From UBA4582 sp965657335 (lineage in GTDB: Bacteria > Pseudomonadota > Gammaproteobacteria > Pseudomonadales > Azotimanducaceae): a stretch of 64,000 nucleotides of DNA. Position numbers and translations under genes: made by a program. Positions 1 to 8,192 of the stretch are shown here, piece after piece (position 1 is the stretch's first letter; the number at the start of each line of letters is the position of its first letter). Below the pieces are notes generated by a model. That model was not told the origin of the DNA. It saw nothing but the letters and a program-made list of their open reading frames with translations, and searched no databases. The stretch spans positions 66,431-130,430 of the forward strand of contig CBFHOH010000010.1 of assembly GCA_965657335.1 (NCBI GenBank), given 5' to 3'.

Positions 1-331
1 ATGTATACTTTTCGTTCATCCTGGTGTTGATGACGTTCATGAGGTGTTTGCGCTCGACAGCATGATATTGTGCTTCTTTGCCATTTCTGGCCATCGTTAT
101 ATTCGGATTGGCCTTCATGCGTAGATACCAGCCCGAGTCGGCTCCGGCTCTTAGATATTGTTTGCCTTCGTAATCAACGACCCACAGACGTGTCGTGGCG
201 ACTTCTCCCAGATCATCAACCGTCTTTACTTCAACGACTTCTACTCGCTCAGAGGCAACTATCTGTAGCACCATGACACCAGCAGACAATATGAATGCGA
301 CGGAAAGTATCGACAAGATCAGTTTTTTCAT
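1..331 (-). CDS. Partial small protein with N-terminal hydrophobic segment, split-barrel flavin-reductase-like
   Basis: The gene starts with ATG at 331 and runs off the left edge, so 110 codons are visible. Residues 4-24 form a hydrophobic signal or anchor. The following part, with LWVVDYEGKQYLRAG and GWYLRMKANPNITM, resembles the core of the F420/FMN split-barrel (DUF385/PNPOx-like) small reductases, where a strand pair is followed by a WxxxxxANP turn. That assignment is pattern-based and uncertain; the cofactor is unknown. It is divergent from the MarR gene at 478, and a palindrome at 351-387 lies about 20 bases before its start, so it is the likely target of that regulator. Confidence 0.55.
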   Translation of the reverse strand, partial: MKKLILSILSVAFILSAGVMVLQIVASERVEVVEVKTVDDLGEVATTRLWVVDYEGKQYLRAGADSGWYLRMKANPNITMARNGKEAQYHAVERKHLMNVINTRMNEKYT

Positions 332-350
332 GCGTGCCTCTTTGTAAAAA

Positions 351-387
351 TATAGTTTAATATTAAACAGTTTAAAGCTAAACTATA
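351..387. promoter_or_regulatory. Palindromic operator between the partial gene and the MarR gene
   Basis: The left arm TATAGTTTAATATTAAAC and the right arm GTTTAAAGCTAAACTATA are inverted copies around one central base, matching at 15 of 18 positions. Within it are smaller TTTAA-type dyads. Position and symmetry fit a MarR-family dimer site that autoregulates the divergent pair. Binding is inferred. Confidence 0.6.
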
Positions 388-390
388 CGC

Positions 391-418
391 CGTTGCAACC
401 CGAAGGTCGTTGCAACCC
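391..418. repeat. Two direct copies of an 11-base motif upstream of marR
   Basis: CGTTGCAACCC occurs at 391-401 and again at 408-418, a 17-base period. It lies between the palindrome at 351-387 and the MarR start. GTTGCAAC is itself self-complementary, so each copy could be a half of a second operator. Function unknown. Confidence 0.5.
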
Positions 419-477
419 AATTATTAACTCTCAGTATGTTTTTCGTTTGATCCAATAAAGTAGCAAGGAGTGATTTG

Positions 478-954
478 ATGTCGAGAGCTAGGGAGCGTGA
501 AAAAGCCGATGCCAACAGCAACGGAGAGTTGACCTTCCGGTTGTTTAACGAAATAGGCATTATTGCTCAGCTATCGACCACCCGATTTGAACGCAGCTTG
601 CCTTATGGCATGAATCGCCCGCAGTTCAGTATTCTAAATTGGTTTTGTCGGGTTGATGATCAGGCGTCACCGAGTCGACTCGCCAAAGCCATGGAAGTGA
701 CCAAAGGCGCGATAACCAATTCTCTGAAAAAGTTAGAGGCAAAAAAATTTATTACTGTCGGGCCCGATGAAAAGTCAGGTAGACAGAAAGTTGTCAGGTT
801 AACAACCAAGGGACGACAAGCGCGTGATGAAGCTATTCTTTATGCCAGCCCAGCATTCGAGCAGCTTTTGCAGAGCCTATCTGCCGAAACGATGAGCGCT
901 TTAATTCCTGAATTGGAAAAAATCAGAAGAGCATTAGATGAATCCCGGCTGTAA
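478..954 (+). CDS. MarR-family transcriptional regulator
   Basis: A 158-residue protein of normal MarR length. The winged helix-turn-helix lies at about residues 60-115: the recognition region is SRLAKAMEVTKGAITNSLKK, followed by a wing with DEKSGRQKVVRLTTKG. MarR proteins are dimeric repressors that let go of DNA on binding small aromatic or lipophilic ligands; the ligand here cannot be told. ATG at 478 is chosen because AAGGAG sits at 465-470 with a 7-base spacer; a TTG directly before it is less likely. The palindrome at 351-387 suggests autoregulation and control of the divergent gene at 331. Confidence 0.88.
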   Translation: MSRAREREKADANSNGELTFRLFNEIGIIAQLSTTRFERSLPYGMNRPQFSILNWFCRVDDQASPSRLAKAMEVTKGAITNSLKKLEAKKFITVGPDEKSGRQKVVRLTTKGRQARDEAILYASPAFEQLLQSLSAETMSALIPELEKIRRALDESRL

Positions 955-1289
955 AGCACAGTCGCGTTAGTTCATTCTCGTTGGACTTGATTGATCGCAG
1001 AATAGCGCTAATCGATGGCAGAAAATGATTCTATCGGGCGAAAATTTGGCTGATAGTTGTATGGCCGCAGACTATTCGCAACGGACGATTTACCATCAGT
1101 GCTAATTTGCGCAGTGCAAATCAATAAGCGTCGTGAAATTGACATCCTGATAAACATCTCATTCCAACTTTTTCGCGTGCACCTTGCTATAAACCGTTAG
1201 CTAAAGTGATGCGGCAGCGTTGGAATAGTTATGCTAGTCTCAAGATCATAGATCTGAATCATATGCCGAAAACCCAAGGAGGTAGTTTC
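955..1289. other. Intergenic stretch with no recognised gene
   Basis: This 335-base stretch separates marR from the small gene at 1290. I see no convincing coding frame or RNA gene. A possible -10-like TATAAA lies near 1190, but no good -35 is at the right spacing, so no promoter is called. Confidence 0.5.
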
Positions 1290-1475
1290 ATGGTCTCAGA
1301 GAAAAAAACAGGGGTCTTTTATGCTAAAGATCCTCAAGCGGTAGTGGTAATGAGCGATGGAAAAGAAGTTGCTAGATACCGCAGTGTTAGTGAGTTGGTT
1401 GAGACCCATTTGAAAGGTCTGGCAGCATTGGAGCGAGCGCTCGACGAGACGATTGAATCGCAGTACAAATCTTGA
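1290..1475 (+). CDS. Small hypothetical protein, 61 residues
   Basis: The start is set by an excellent ribosome binding site, AAGGAGG at 1276-1282, seven bases before ATG 1290; an upstream in-frame ATG at 1206 has none. The product is soluble, with a strand-like stretch QAVVVMSDGKEVARY followed by a helix containing ELVETHLKGLAALERALDE. No family recognised. It stands alone, between marR and the oppositely oriented Rieske gene. Confidence 0.6.
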   Translation: MVSEKKTGVFYAKDPQAVVVMSDGKEVARYRSVSELVETHLKGLAALERALDETIESQYKS

Positions 1476-1595
1476 AATGCTGTCGTTGTTTCGCAAATAT
1501 AACGTGTCCCGACGCGACACTATCGGGCTTTGTTTAAGTCATTTTCCCTGTGATTATTTTGCCGGAAGCGCGCCGGTCAAATATCAATCGATCAG

Positions 1596-1913
1596 CTAGG
1601 ACTCAAAAGCAATAGCAATAGAAGCCCCTTCAACCTTTACAGGATATGTTTTGATCGGTTCAAAAGCGGGTGGCGATTGAGCAGAACCGTCTTTCAAACA
1701 GAACTCTGCGCCATGATAAGGGCAAGTAATACAGCCGTCCTGAAGCTGTCCCCCTTCCAGACCGAACTCCGCGTGACTGCAGAGATAGGCGATGGCGTAG
1801 TACTCACCGTCGTGTTGTACCAAGAGAATTTCTTCGCCTTCCAGATCAATAAATTTCTGTCCACCTTCTTTTAGGTCACTCGTGGCAGCAACCACATGGT
1901 ATTTCATTGTCAT
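1596..1913 (-). CDS. Rieske [2Fe-2S] ferredoxin-type protein
   Basis: The 105-residue protein is a single Rieske domain. The two cluster-binding boxes are visible: CSH at about residue 45 and CPYH at about residue 64, giving two Cys and two His ligands. No membrane segment or signal is present, so it is a soluble cytoplasmic ferredoxin of the type that feeds electrons to Rieske oxygenases or acts like NirD. No oxygenase subunit is adjacent; the nearby TauD-type dioxygenase uses 2-oxoglutarate and would not need it. Partner unknown. Confidence 0.9.
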   Translation of the reverse strand: MTMKYHVVAATSDLKEGGQKFIDLEGEEILLVQHDGEYYAIAYLCSHAEFGLEGGQLQDGCITCPYHGAEFCLKDGSAQSPPAFEPIKTYPVKVEGASIAIAFES

Positions 1914-2267
1914 TTATCTCTCGTAACCGTTTCGGGGTGCGACAAATTGTCTCATACTTTGTGCGCGCTTTGGCGAGTTGTGTATCTCTGAAGCTGACTG
2001 CCGTGATCAATCGTATTTAAAAATAATCCCAGTGTTCGAAATGACAGAAAGCACAGGTTCAAAGCTGGAAGCGTCACGCTCTCATCTGTGATAAGACATT
2101 GTTGGCGTCAAATTTTGAATTGAAAGCAGTGCATTGGGCGTGGGGTGAGAGGGCAGCCATTGTTGATATTGTTGGACGGTGATAAGCAGCCCGCTAAAAT
2201 CGTCTCCTTTAATGAGAGCCTCAGTCGATGCGTGTATAGTTGCTGATTGACTCAAGTTACAATTTCT
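1914..2267. other. Divergent intergenic region between Rieske gene and MFS gene
   Basis: About 350 bases that must hold the promoters of both flanking genes. I found no ORF, hairpin or clear promoter hexamer pair that I could support. Confidence 0.4.
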
Positions 2268-3560
2268 ATGCTTTCCTTTCTTCTCAAACGTAATAATGAC
2301 ACCTCCTTTTTAGGATGGCGTATGGTTTCGGTTGCGTTTCTGGTGGATTTTATTGCCGTTGGTTTTTTCTTTTACTCCTACGGGATCTTCTTCAAAGCAA
2401 TCGCCATTGAATTCGGTGACTCACGTTTTGGTGTTTCTATTGGCGTAACGGTAACTCAGGGTGTCGGTGCTGTGCTGGCGCCTTTTATTGGGCGAGCCTT
2501 AGACAGGTTTCCGCTGAAGAACGTGATGGCTTGTGGGGCGGTATCGATGGGTGCTGGTTTTGGGTTGCTCGGTTTGGTTCAAACACCGCTGCAGTTTTAT
2601 CTCGTACTGGGTGTTTTCGTTGGGTTTGGTGCCGGCGCCATGGGACAACTTGCCACGTCCAAGCTGGTGAGTAATTGGTTCGTACTAAAACGCGGTTCTG
2701 CTCTGGGAATAGCCGCAACCGGTATCTCGGTGTCTGGTGTAGTCATGCCGGCAATCAGTGCTTGGATCATTGCAACGTTCGGTTGGCGTGAAGCATTTAT
2801 GACCTATGGACTGATCACGTTTCTGGTCGTCGTTCCGGTCGTTCTCCGGCTCGTGATATCAAGACCTGAGGATGTTGGGCTCCTGCCTGACGGCGCGACT
2901 GAAAAAGGTGCGCTACCACCACCTAAACCACCACTTCGCACTCGAGATTTTCTGAGCCAGCCAAACTTTTGGATTTTGCTGACGGTCATCGGGTTGCTGT
3001 TCGGCATTCAAAGCGCAACGTTGATTCACATGGTGCCGCAACTCACCGACCAGGGGCTATCTCTGGTCGCGGCCTCCGGCATAGCTTCCGCCACTGCTGG
3101 CTTCGGTATTGCCGGGAAGTTGGTTTTCGGCGTGTTGGTAGATCGTTGGGATGTGCGTCATGCATTGTGGTTGGGCATTGGTTTCCAGTTTGCAGGGCAT
3201 TTGTTCATGTTGTTTGTCGAAGGGTATGTTGGCTTTCTCTTAGGCGCCTGTATGTTTGGTTTTGGTATGGGAGGCGTGGTGCCCATGCAGGGAGCTGTCG
3301 TCGGCGCGGCATTTGGCAGGGAATCATTTGGTCGGGTACTCGGAGCTATGAGGCCGCCAATGGCAATACTCCATCTTGCAGGCACACCTTTCGCAGGCTG
3401 GGTTTACGATGTGACGGGAAATTATCGTCCTGCGTTCTTTACTTTTTTAGCACTGTATTTACTCACGGCGCTGATCGTTCTAGCATTAAAGGTTGAGACA
3501 AGGTCGAAAAATCGGGCAAGAAAGCCCACAGGAGGGCAAAATGAGTCAGCGATTAATTGA
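2268..3560 (+). CDS. Major facilitator superfamily transporter
   Basis: About 430 residues with 12 predicted membrane helices, the normal MFS size. The N-terminal helix begins at WRMVSVAFLVDF. The loop after helix 2 carries GRALDRFPLKNVM, a version of the MFS loop-2-3 signature, and a matching KLVFGVLVDRWDVR lies in the second half. It resembles the monocarboxylate/oxalate-formate antiporter group. Substrate unknown. ATG at 2268 is preferred over a TTG at 2247, though neither has a clear ribosome site. Its end overlaps the dioxygenase gene by 20 bases, so transporter and enzyme are probably one operon and handle the same compound. Confidence 0.9.
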   Translation: MLSFLLKRNNDTSFLGWRMVSVAFLVDFIAVGFFFYSYGIFFKAIAIEFGDSRFGVSIGVTVTQGVGAVLAPFIGRALDRFPLKNVMACGAVSMGAGFGLLGLVQTPLQFYLVLGVFVGFGAGAMGQLATSKLVSNWFVLKRGSALGIAATGISVSGVVMPAISAWIIATFGWREAFMTYGLITFLVVVPVVLRLVISRPEDVGLLPDGATEKGALPPPKPPLRTRDFLSQPNFWILLTVIGLLFGIQSATLIHMVPQLTDQGLSLVAASGIASATAGFGIAGKLVFGVLVDRWDVRHALWLGIGFQFAGHLFMLFVEGYVGFLLGACMFGFGMGGVVPMQGAVVGAAFGRESFGRVLGAMRPPMAILHLAGTPFAGWVYDVTGNYRPAFFTFLALYLLTALIVLALKVETRSKNRARKPTGGQNESAIN

Positions 3561-4401
3561 GCCTGTGCCAGATAAGAACGTGGGCGCAATTGTCACCGGT
3601 ACTCACTTAGCATCATTGGATAACGACGATTGGCAAGCAATACTTGAAGCCTTTCATGAATATGGTTTGCTAGTGTTTCCTGATCAACACTTAAGTGATC
3701 AGGCACAAGGTGACTTTGCACGACGATTTGGCGAACTTGAAATGATCGTTGAGGGCAACGCTGCTGTGCCGCTGTCGAACAGAACCAGAGACGGTGGCGT
3801 TGCAGATAAAGACGATCACATTATGCAGGTGCTACTGGGTAATGAGGGTTGGCATACTGATAGCTCTTACATGCCGATATCAGCAAAAGCTTCGGTGCTC
3901 TCTGCGCACGTTTTGCCAACATCTGGCGGTGGCACTGAGTGGGCAGATATGAGGGCAGCGTATGAGGCGTTGCCCGAAGGTCTTCAGGAGACAATACAGG
4001 ATCTTGCTGCCTTTCACTCGCTGAAGTATTCGCAAGCTCGCGCTGGAATGACTCAAAGTCGAGGTTATGGCTACGATGTTGAGGAACCACCTTTACGCCC
4101 GTTGGTAAAGTTCCATCCAGTGACAGGGAAACCGGCGTTGTATATTGGCCGCCACGCTTACGGCATTCCTGGTTTAGAAGACGCTGAGTCCGAGGCGTTA
4201 CTCAACAGGCTGCTGTCATTTGCCTGCTCACCTGAACGTTGCTACGAGCATCACTGGCAAGTGGGTGACCTGATTGTGTGGGATAACAGGCGTATGTTGC
4301 ATCGAGCGCGACCCTATGACACTCAGCAGGCGAGGGTGATGAAACACACTCGAATAGCCGGTGATGCAAGAACCGAATCTGGGATGTTGGTGGCTTCCTA
4401 G
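3541..4401 (+). CDS. TauD/TfdA-family 2-oxoglutarate-dependent dioxygenase
   Basis: 286 residues, normal for the TauD family. The iron-binding HxD is in GWHTDSSYM near residue 105, and the distal His is in WDNRRMLHRARPYD near residue 257, followed by the Arg expected to hold 2-oxoglutarate. The family hydroxylates sulfonates, phenoxyacetates and related acids; the substrate here is open. ATG at 3541 follows an AGGAGG site and overlaps the transporter gene by 20 bases, suggesting uptake plus oxidation of one substrate. The last four bases overlap the end of dbpA on the other strand. Confidence 0.92.
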   Translation: MSQRLIEPVPDKNVGAIVTGTHLASLDNDDWQAILEAFHEYGLLVFPDQHLSDQAQGDFARRFGELEMIVEGNAAVPLSNRTRDGGVADKDDHIMQVLLGNEGWHTDSSYMPISAKASVLSAHVLPTSGGGTEWADMRAAYEALPEGLQETIQDLAAFHSLKYSQARAGMTQSRGYGYDVEEPPLRPLVKFHPVTGKPALYIGRHAYGIPGLEDAESEALLNRLLSFACSPERCYEHHWQVGDLIVWDNRRMLHRARPYDTQQARVMKHTRIAGDARTESGMLVAS

Positions 4402-5795
4402 CCTCTAATGCGACGAACGCGAAAAGACCTTCCCTTTAACTTTCCTTCTGAGAGTTTTTTCAGCGCAGCCTTGGCTTTTACCTGTGTCACAGCGACATAG
4501 GCGCAACGATCAAACACGTTAATTTTGCCCACCTCTGACGCTGCGATTCCATCTTTGCCGGTGAGCGCACCAACAATGTCTCCCGGTCTGACTTTCTGTT
4601 TTCGTCCGCCATCAACTTGCAACGTCGCCATCGCGGGATAAAACGTTGGTTTATTGAGAAGTTCGGGTTTGGCAAGTTGATGCTGCTTCAGCGAGGTGTC
4701 AAGAAAAGCTTCCAATCTGTCTAGTTTGAATTGTTCCCGGGTGGTACAAAGTGTGAATGCTTGCCCTTGGTTGCCCGCGCGGCCGGTTCGACCGACTCGA
4801 TGGATATGTACTTCCTGTTCTGGTGCAATTTGATGATTGATGACCAGGTCCAACTCATCTATGTCAAGTCCTCGGGCAGCTACATCGGTTGCAACCAGTA
4901 TTGATGCGCTCTTATTGGAGAATCGAACAAGGATCTCGTCTCTAGATTTTTGCTCAAGCTCACCATGCAATGCCAATGCGCTGAAGTTTGCGGCGACAAG
5001 CGCATTGGCAACCTCTTGAACCTGTTTGCGCGTGTTACAAAACACCAGAGTAGATTCAGGCTCAAACTCTAGTAGGATTAATCGAAGTGCTGTGATTCGG
5101 TCTTCGTCATTCTCGATTCGACAGACATACTGTCGAATACTGTCCTCCGAATGCATCTCCTTATTTTCAACCCTGCGAGGCTCACGCATGATTTTGCTTG
5201 TCATCGCTTCAATTTCTCGTGGAAACGTTGCGCTAAACAACAAATTTTGCCGAACCGAAGGCACATGTTTGAGAATGGCATCAATTGTCTCGCTAAAACC
5301 CATATCAAGCATGCGATCTGCTTCATCAAGCACAAAGGTTGTGAGATTTTGTAGATCCAGATTACCCTTGCGCAGGTGTTCCTCGATGCGTCCGGGCGTA
5401 CCAACGATAATGTGCGCACCGTGCTCAAGGGAACCTACCTGAGGTCCAAACGCTGTGCCACCACAGAGTGTCAGGATCTTAATGTTGTGCACAGTGCGGC
5501 CAAGCCTGCGTAGTTCTTTTGATACTTGATCAGCGAGTTCGCGTGTAGGGCAGAGAATAAGGCTCTGGACTCTGAAACGCTTCACTTCTAGTTTTTGCAG
5601 AACCCCTAAGCCGAAAGCAGCCGTTTTGCCAGATCCGGTTTTGCTCTGCGCGATGACATCAAACCCCTGCAGAATAAGGGGCAGGCTTTGTGCTTGAATC
5701 GGCGTCATTTCATGATAATTGAGACTGCTAAGATTCGTTAGTAGCGCTTTGGATAATTCGAGTGTATCGAATTTTCGGTTGTCGGATGTGCTCAT
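4398..5795 (-). CDS. dbpA: ATP-dependent RNA helicase DbpA
   Basis: 465 residues with a full set of DEAD-box motifs: AQSKTGSGKT (motif I), PTRELADQ (Ia), DEAD (II), SAT (III) and HRVGRTGRAG (VI). After the two RecA-like domains, about residues 390-465 form the RNA-binding DbpA domain (DIVGALTGKDGI to RVRRIRG), which in Escherichia coli recognises hairpin 92 of 23S rRNA and targets the helicase to 50S subunit assembly. This C-terminal domain separates it from RhlE and SrmB. It stands alone and ends inside the convergent dioxygenase gene by four bases. Confidence 0.95.
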   Translation of the reverse strand: MSTSDNRKFDTLELSKALLTNLSSLNYHEMTPIQAQSLPLILQGFDVIAQSKTGSGKTAAFGLGVLQKLEVKRFRVQSLILCPTRELADQVSKELRRLGRTVHNIKILTLCGGTAFGPQVGSLEHGAHIIVGTPGRIEEHLRKGNLDLQNLTTFVLDEADRMLDMGFSETIDAILKHVPSVRQNLLFSATFPREIEAMTSKIMREPRRVENKEMHSEDSIRQYVCRIENDEDRITALRLILLEFEPESTLVFCNTRKQVQEVANALVAANFSALALHGELEQKSRDEILVRFSNKSASILVATDVAARGLDIDELDLVINHQIAPEQEVHIHRVGRTGRAGNQGQAFTLCTTREQFKLDRLEAFLDTSLKQHQLAKPELLNKPTFYPAMATLQVDGGRKQKVRPGDIVGALTGKDGIAASEVGKINVFDRCAYVAVTQVKAKAALKKLSEGKLKGRSFRVRRIRG

Positions 5796-5983
5796 AACGA
5801 AAATGACCGTGTGGCTGTTAAAATAGCTGCTGAATCAAGCGTTCAACGCGTTTTTTCTTGGGATCACTCAATCAGCCGGTTTTGTGTTTCAAACCTAGAC
5901 CGCCTTTAAGAATAAGGAGCGCATGCTCGTTATCGTTCGGGGAGTTCTTGGCTGATGTCTTGTGACAGTTTTGTGTGGGCGCT

Positions 5984-6931
5984 TTATTGACTAAGTAGTT
6001 GTTCTAATACACGCGTATCTTTTGTGAAGAGACGTATACCCTCTGCTAGTTTTTCGGTTGCCATTGCATCCTCGTTGAGTGACCAACGAAAAGCGGCTTC
6101 CTCCAGCGCCATCTTTTCTACACCACCTGTGGGCGCATTTTTATCGAGCGTTTGAATTAGCGGCTTATCGTCCTGATTGAGCGCTTCCAGCAGCGCTGGG
6201 CTGATCGTCAGTCTGTCACAACCCGCCAGCGCCTCAATTTCACCCGTATTTCTAAAACTCGCACCCATGACAACCGTATTAAACCCGTTAGATTTATAAT
6301 AGTTGAAAATTCTTTGTACTGACAAAACGCCGGGATCTGTCGCTGCCGTATATTCGATGTCAGTATTTGCTTTCCACCAGTCTAGTATTCGGCCTACGAA
6401 GGGTGAAATGAGAAAAACGCCGGCGTTTGCACATGCAACGGCTTGTTCAAAAGAGAAGAGAAGCGTCAGGTTGCAGTTGATACCTTCGGACTCTAGGGTC
6501 TCTGCGGCCTGAATTCCTTCCCATGTGGATGCAAGTTTGATCAGGACGCGATTGCGGTTGAAACCAAGTGCTTCGTATTGATTGATCAGCGCTCGACCTC
6601 GCTCGACCATTGCTTTTGCATCGAATGACAGTCGGGCGTCAACCTCAGTGGAAATTCTTCCGGGTATCAGCTTGAGGATTTCTATGCCAACTAACACAGC
6701 TAACCGGTCGCAAGCGAGATCCAATTGTGCCTGATCTGATTTGCCGTGAGATAGCGCAAACTGCTTCGCAGCCTCAACTAGCGGTGAATACTGCGGCATT
6801 GCAGCAGCTTTCAGTAACAGCGATGGGTTGGTCGTAGCGTCTTGTGGTTTGAATTTTTTCATTGCTTCAATGTCACCGGTATCCGCAACCACATCCGTCA
6901 TCGTTTTTAATTGTTCAAGTTTACTTGGCAT
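5984..6931 (-). CDS. tal: Transaldolase
   Basis: 315 residues from the chosen start, matching the 317 of E. coli TalB. The N-terminus reads LKTMTDVVADTGDIEAMKKF, and ATTNPSLLLKAA follows. The Schiff-base lysine is in RVLIKLASTWEGI. It transfers a dihydroxyacetone unit between sedoheptulose-7-phosphate and glyceraldehyde-3-phosphate in the pentose phosphate pathway, in the cytoplasm. The frame is open upstream to 7060, but ATG 6931 has an AAAGGA about eight bases before it and begins exactly where the family begins; ATG 6937 is a near alternative. Confidence 0.95.
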   Translation of the reverse strand: MPSKLEQLKTMTDVVADTGDIEAMKKFKPQDATTNPSLLLKAAAMPQYSPLVEAAKQFALSHGKSDQAQLDLACDRLAVLVGIEILKLIPGRISTEVDARLSFDAKAMVERGRALINQYEALGFNRNRVLIKLASTWEGIQAAETLESEGINCNLTLLFSFEQAVACANAGVFLISPFVGRILDWWKANTDIEYTAATDPGVLSVQRIFNYYKSNGFNTVVMGASFRNTGEIEALAGCDRLTISPALLEALNQDDKPLIQTLDKNAPTGGVEKMALEEAAFRWSLNEDAMATEKLAEGIRLFTKDTRVLEQLLSQ

Positions 6932-7217
6932 ACCCATGATCCTTTGCTGGCGAATTGGCGACGATATCTGCTTGAGACGACTCGCGCGTATATTACAGTA
7001 AAACAGCCTGCTTAAGGGTATTAAAGCCTGTTTAAAATGGCGGTGTTTTTGACTTGTCACTGTCTGTTAATGCTGAGTTCCAGTGCGCTATCACCGGTAT
7101 CTCCATTTTTTGTCTGCCGATTGCCACCCTTTCGACACTGGAAACTCATCATTTCAAGGTTCAATAGGTTAGCGAGAAATCTATTGAGAAGCGAAACGTT
7201 GTGTTGAGGAGAAAACT

Positions 7218-7523
7218 GTGACATTTAAAAGAAAACGCATCCCCCATGAGTTGATTATCAGGGATCTGCAATGGGAGCAGCCCTATGAAAAGCATCGCTG
7301 GTTGTTGTGGTCAATTGCGGCGCTGTTAGGTGCTGGCATTTTATCGTTTATCATTATTTTATCGATGTTCCCGGGAATGAGTGATGATGCCTCGATCGAT
7401 AGTCGTCCCACAGACATCAATTTTGAGGGAGCGGAGCCAGTTGCGAGCGGTATTCAAACGGAAACTCGGATTGTTTTGCCAATTAAAACGGGCGTATGGG
7501 AGGAGGCCGTCTCGAACGAGTGA
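7218..7523 (+). CDS. Small single-pass membrane protein of unknown function
   Basis: 101 residues starting with GTG, supported by GAGGAG at 7207-7212. About 30 polar, basic residues come first, then one membrane helix at about residues 31-51 (LLWSIAALLGAGILSFIIIL), then a 50-residue polar tail expected outside the membrane. No known domain. It is alone, between transaldolase and the CoA-type Nudix gene, which both point the other way. Reality is supported by the ribosome site and protein-like composition. Confidence 0.65.
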   Translation: MTFKRKRIPHELIIRDLQWEQPYEKHRWLLWSIAALLGAGILSFIIILSMFPGMSDDASIDSRPTDINFEGAEPVASGIQTETRIVLPIKTGVWEEAVSNE

Positions 7524-7554
7524 AAAATACTTTGCGTGGCAACATTAGGGTGGA

Positions 7555-8187
7555 CTACTGCCAGGCGAAGACCGGTTGATCAAAGTGTCCGACCTGAGTG
7601 TGCCTGTTAAGTATCGCGACTTCCCTGAATTGATAAAGCATGGCGCCTGTGGGAGCAAAAATTCTATCGTGCTCGTAATTCATTGACAGCACCTGTCTGT
7701 CGCTCTCTGGTATTTTCTCTAGATTGGGAGACTTCGGGTTAACGAGATCATTAAAACTGAAGGGATGTATCGAAGCGACCTCGTCGGGATTCGGGCGCAG
7801 TTGTTCGGCTTTGATGTCTGCCCAGAACACCACAGGCGTGATTGCATATCCCGATCGCGTAACATAGTCGTCAAGCGTGCCCAGCAATGCAGATGCAGGC
7901 AAGTCGAGATTGATTTCTTCGTGCATTTCCCGGCGGGCTGCATCAATGAGCGATTCGCCTTTATCAACGCGACCGCCTGGTAAAGCCCACTGTCCTGAGT
8001 GCGCGTTAAGTCGTGGAGAGCGTCGAGTGACGATAACAGCGCAGGTGTCATTGTGAGCGTAAACAGTGATGGCAACCGCAGCGGACACAAGCTCATCGCT
8101 TAGCCGCCGCTGATCATCAAAGTTATCGACCCGCTCGTGCAGTAGATCCCTGTACTGGTTGGTAAAAGGAAACCGGTTTACAGCCAT
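7555..8187 (-). CDS. Nudix hydrolase, probable CoA diphosphatase type
   Basis: 210 residues. The Nudix box is GGRVDKGESLIDAARREMHEE, with Asn in place of the usual Gly after the EE-x pair. Just before it lies TRRSPRLNAHSGQWALPGG, which fits the motif typical of CoA pyrophosphatases (LLTxRSx..GxxxFPGG). It would cut CoA or acyl-CoA to 4'-phosphopantetheine and 3',5'-ADP. The acyl-CoA synthetase gene ends five bases upstream, so the two are probably cotranscribed, which agrees with a CoA-related substrate. Confidence 0.82.
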   Translation of the reverse strand: MAVNRFPFTNQYRDLLHERVDNFDDQRRLSDELVSAAVAITVYAHNDTCAVIVTRRSPRLNAHSGQWALPGGRVDKGESLIDAARREMHEEINLDLPASALLGTLDDYVTRSGYAITPVVFWADIKAEQLRPNPDEVASIHPFSFNDLVNPKSPNLEKIPESDRQVLSMNYEHDRIFAPTGAMLYQFREVAILNRHTQVGHFDQPVFAWQ

Positions 8188-8192
8188 AGATG

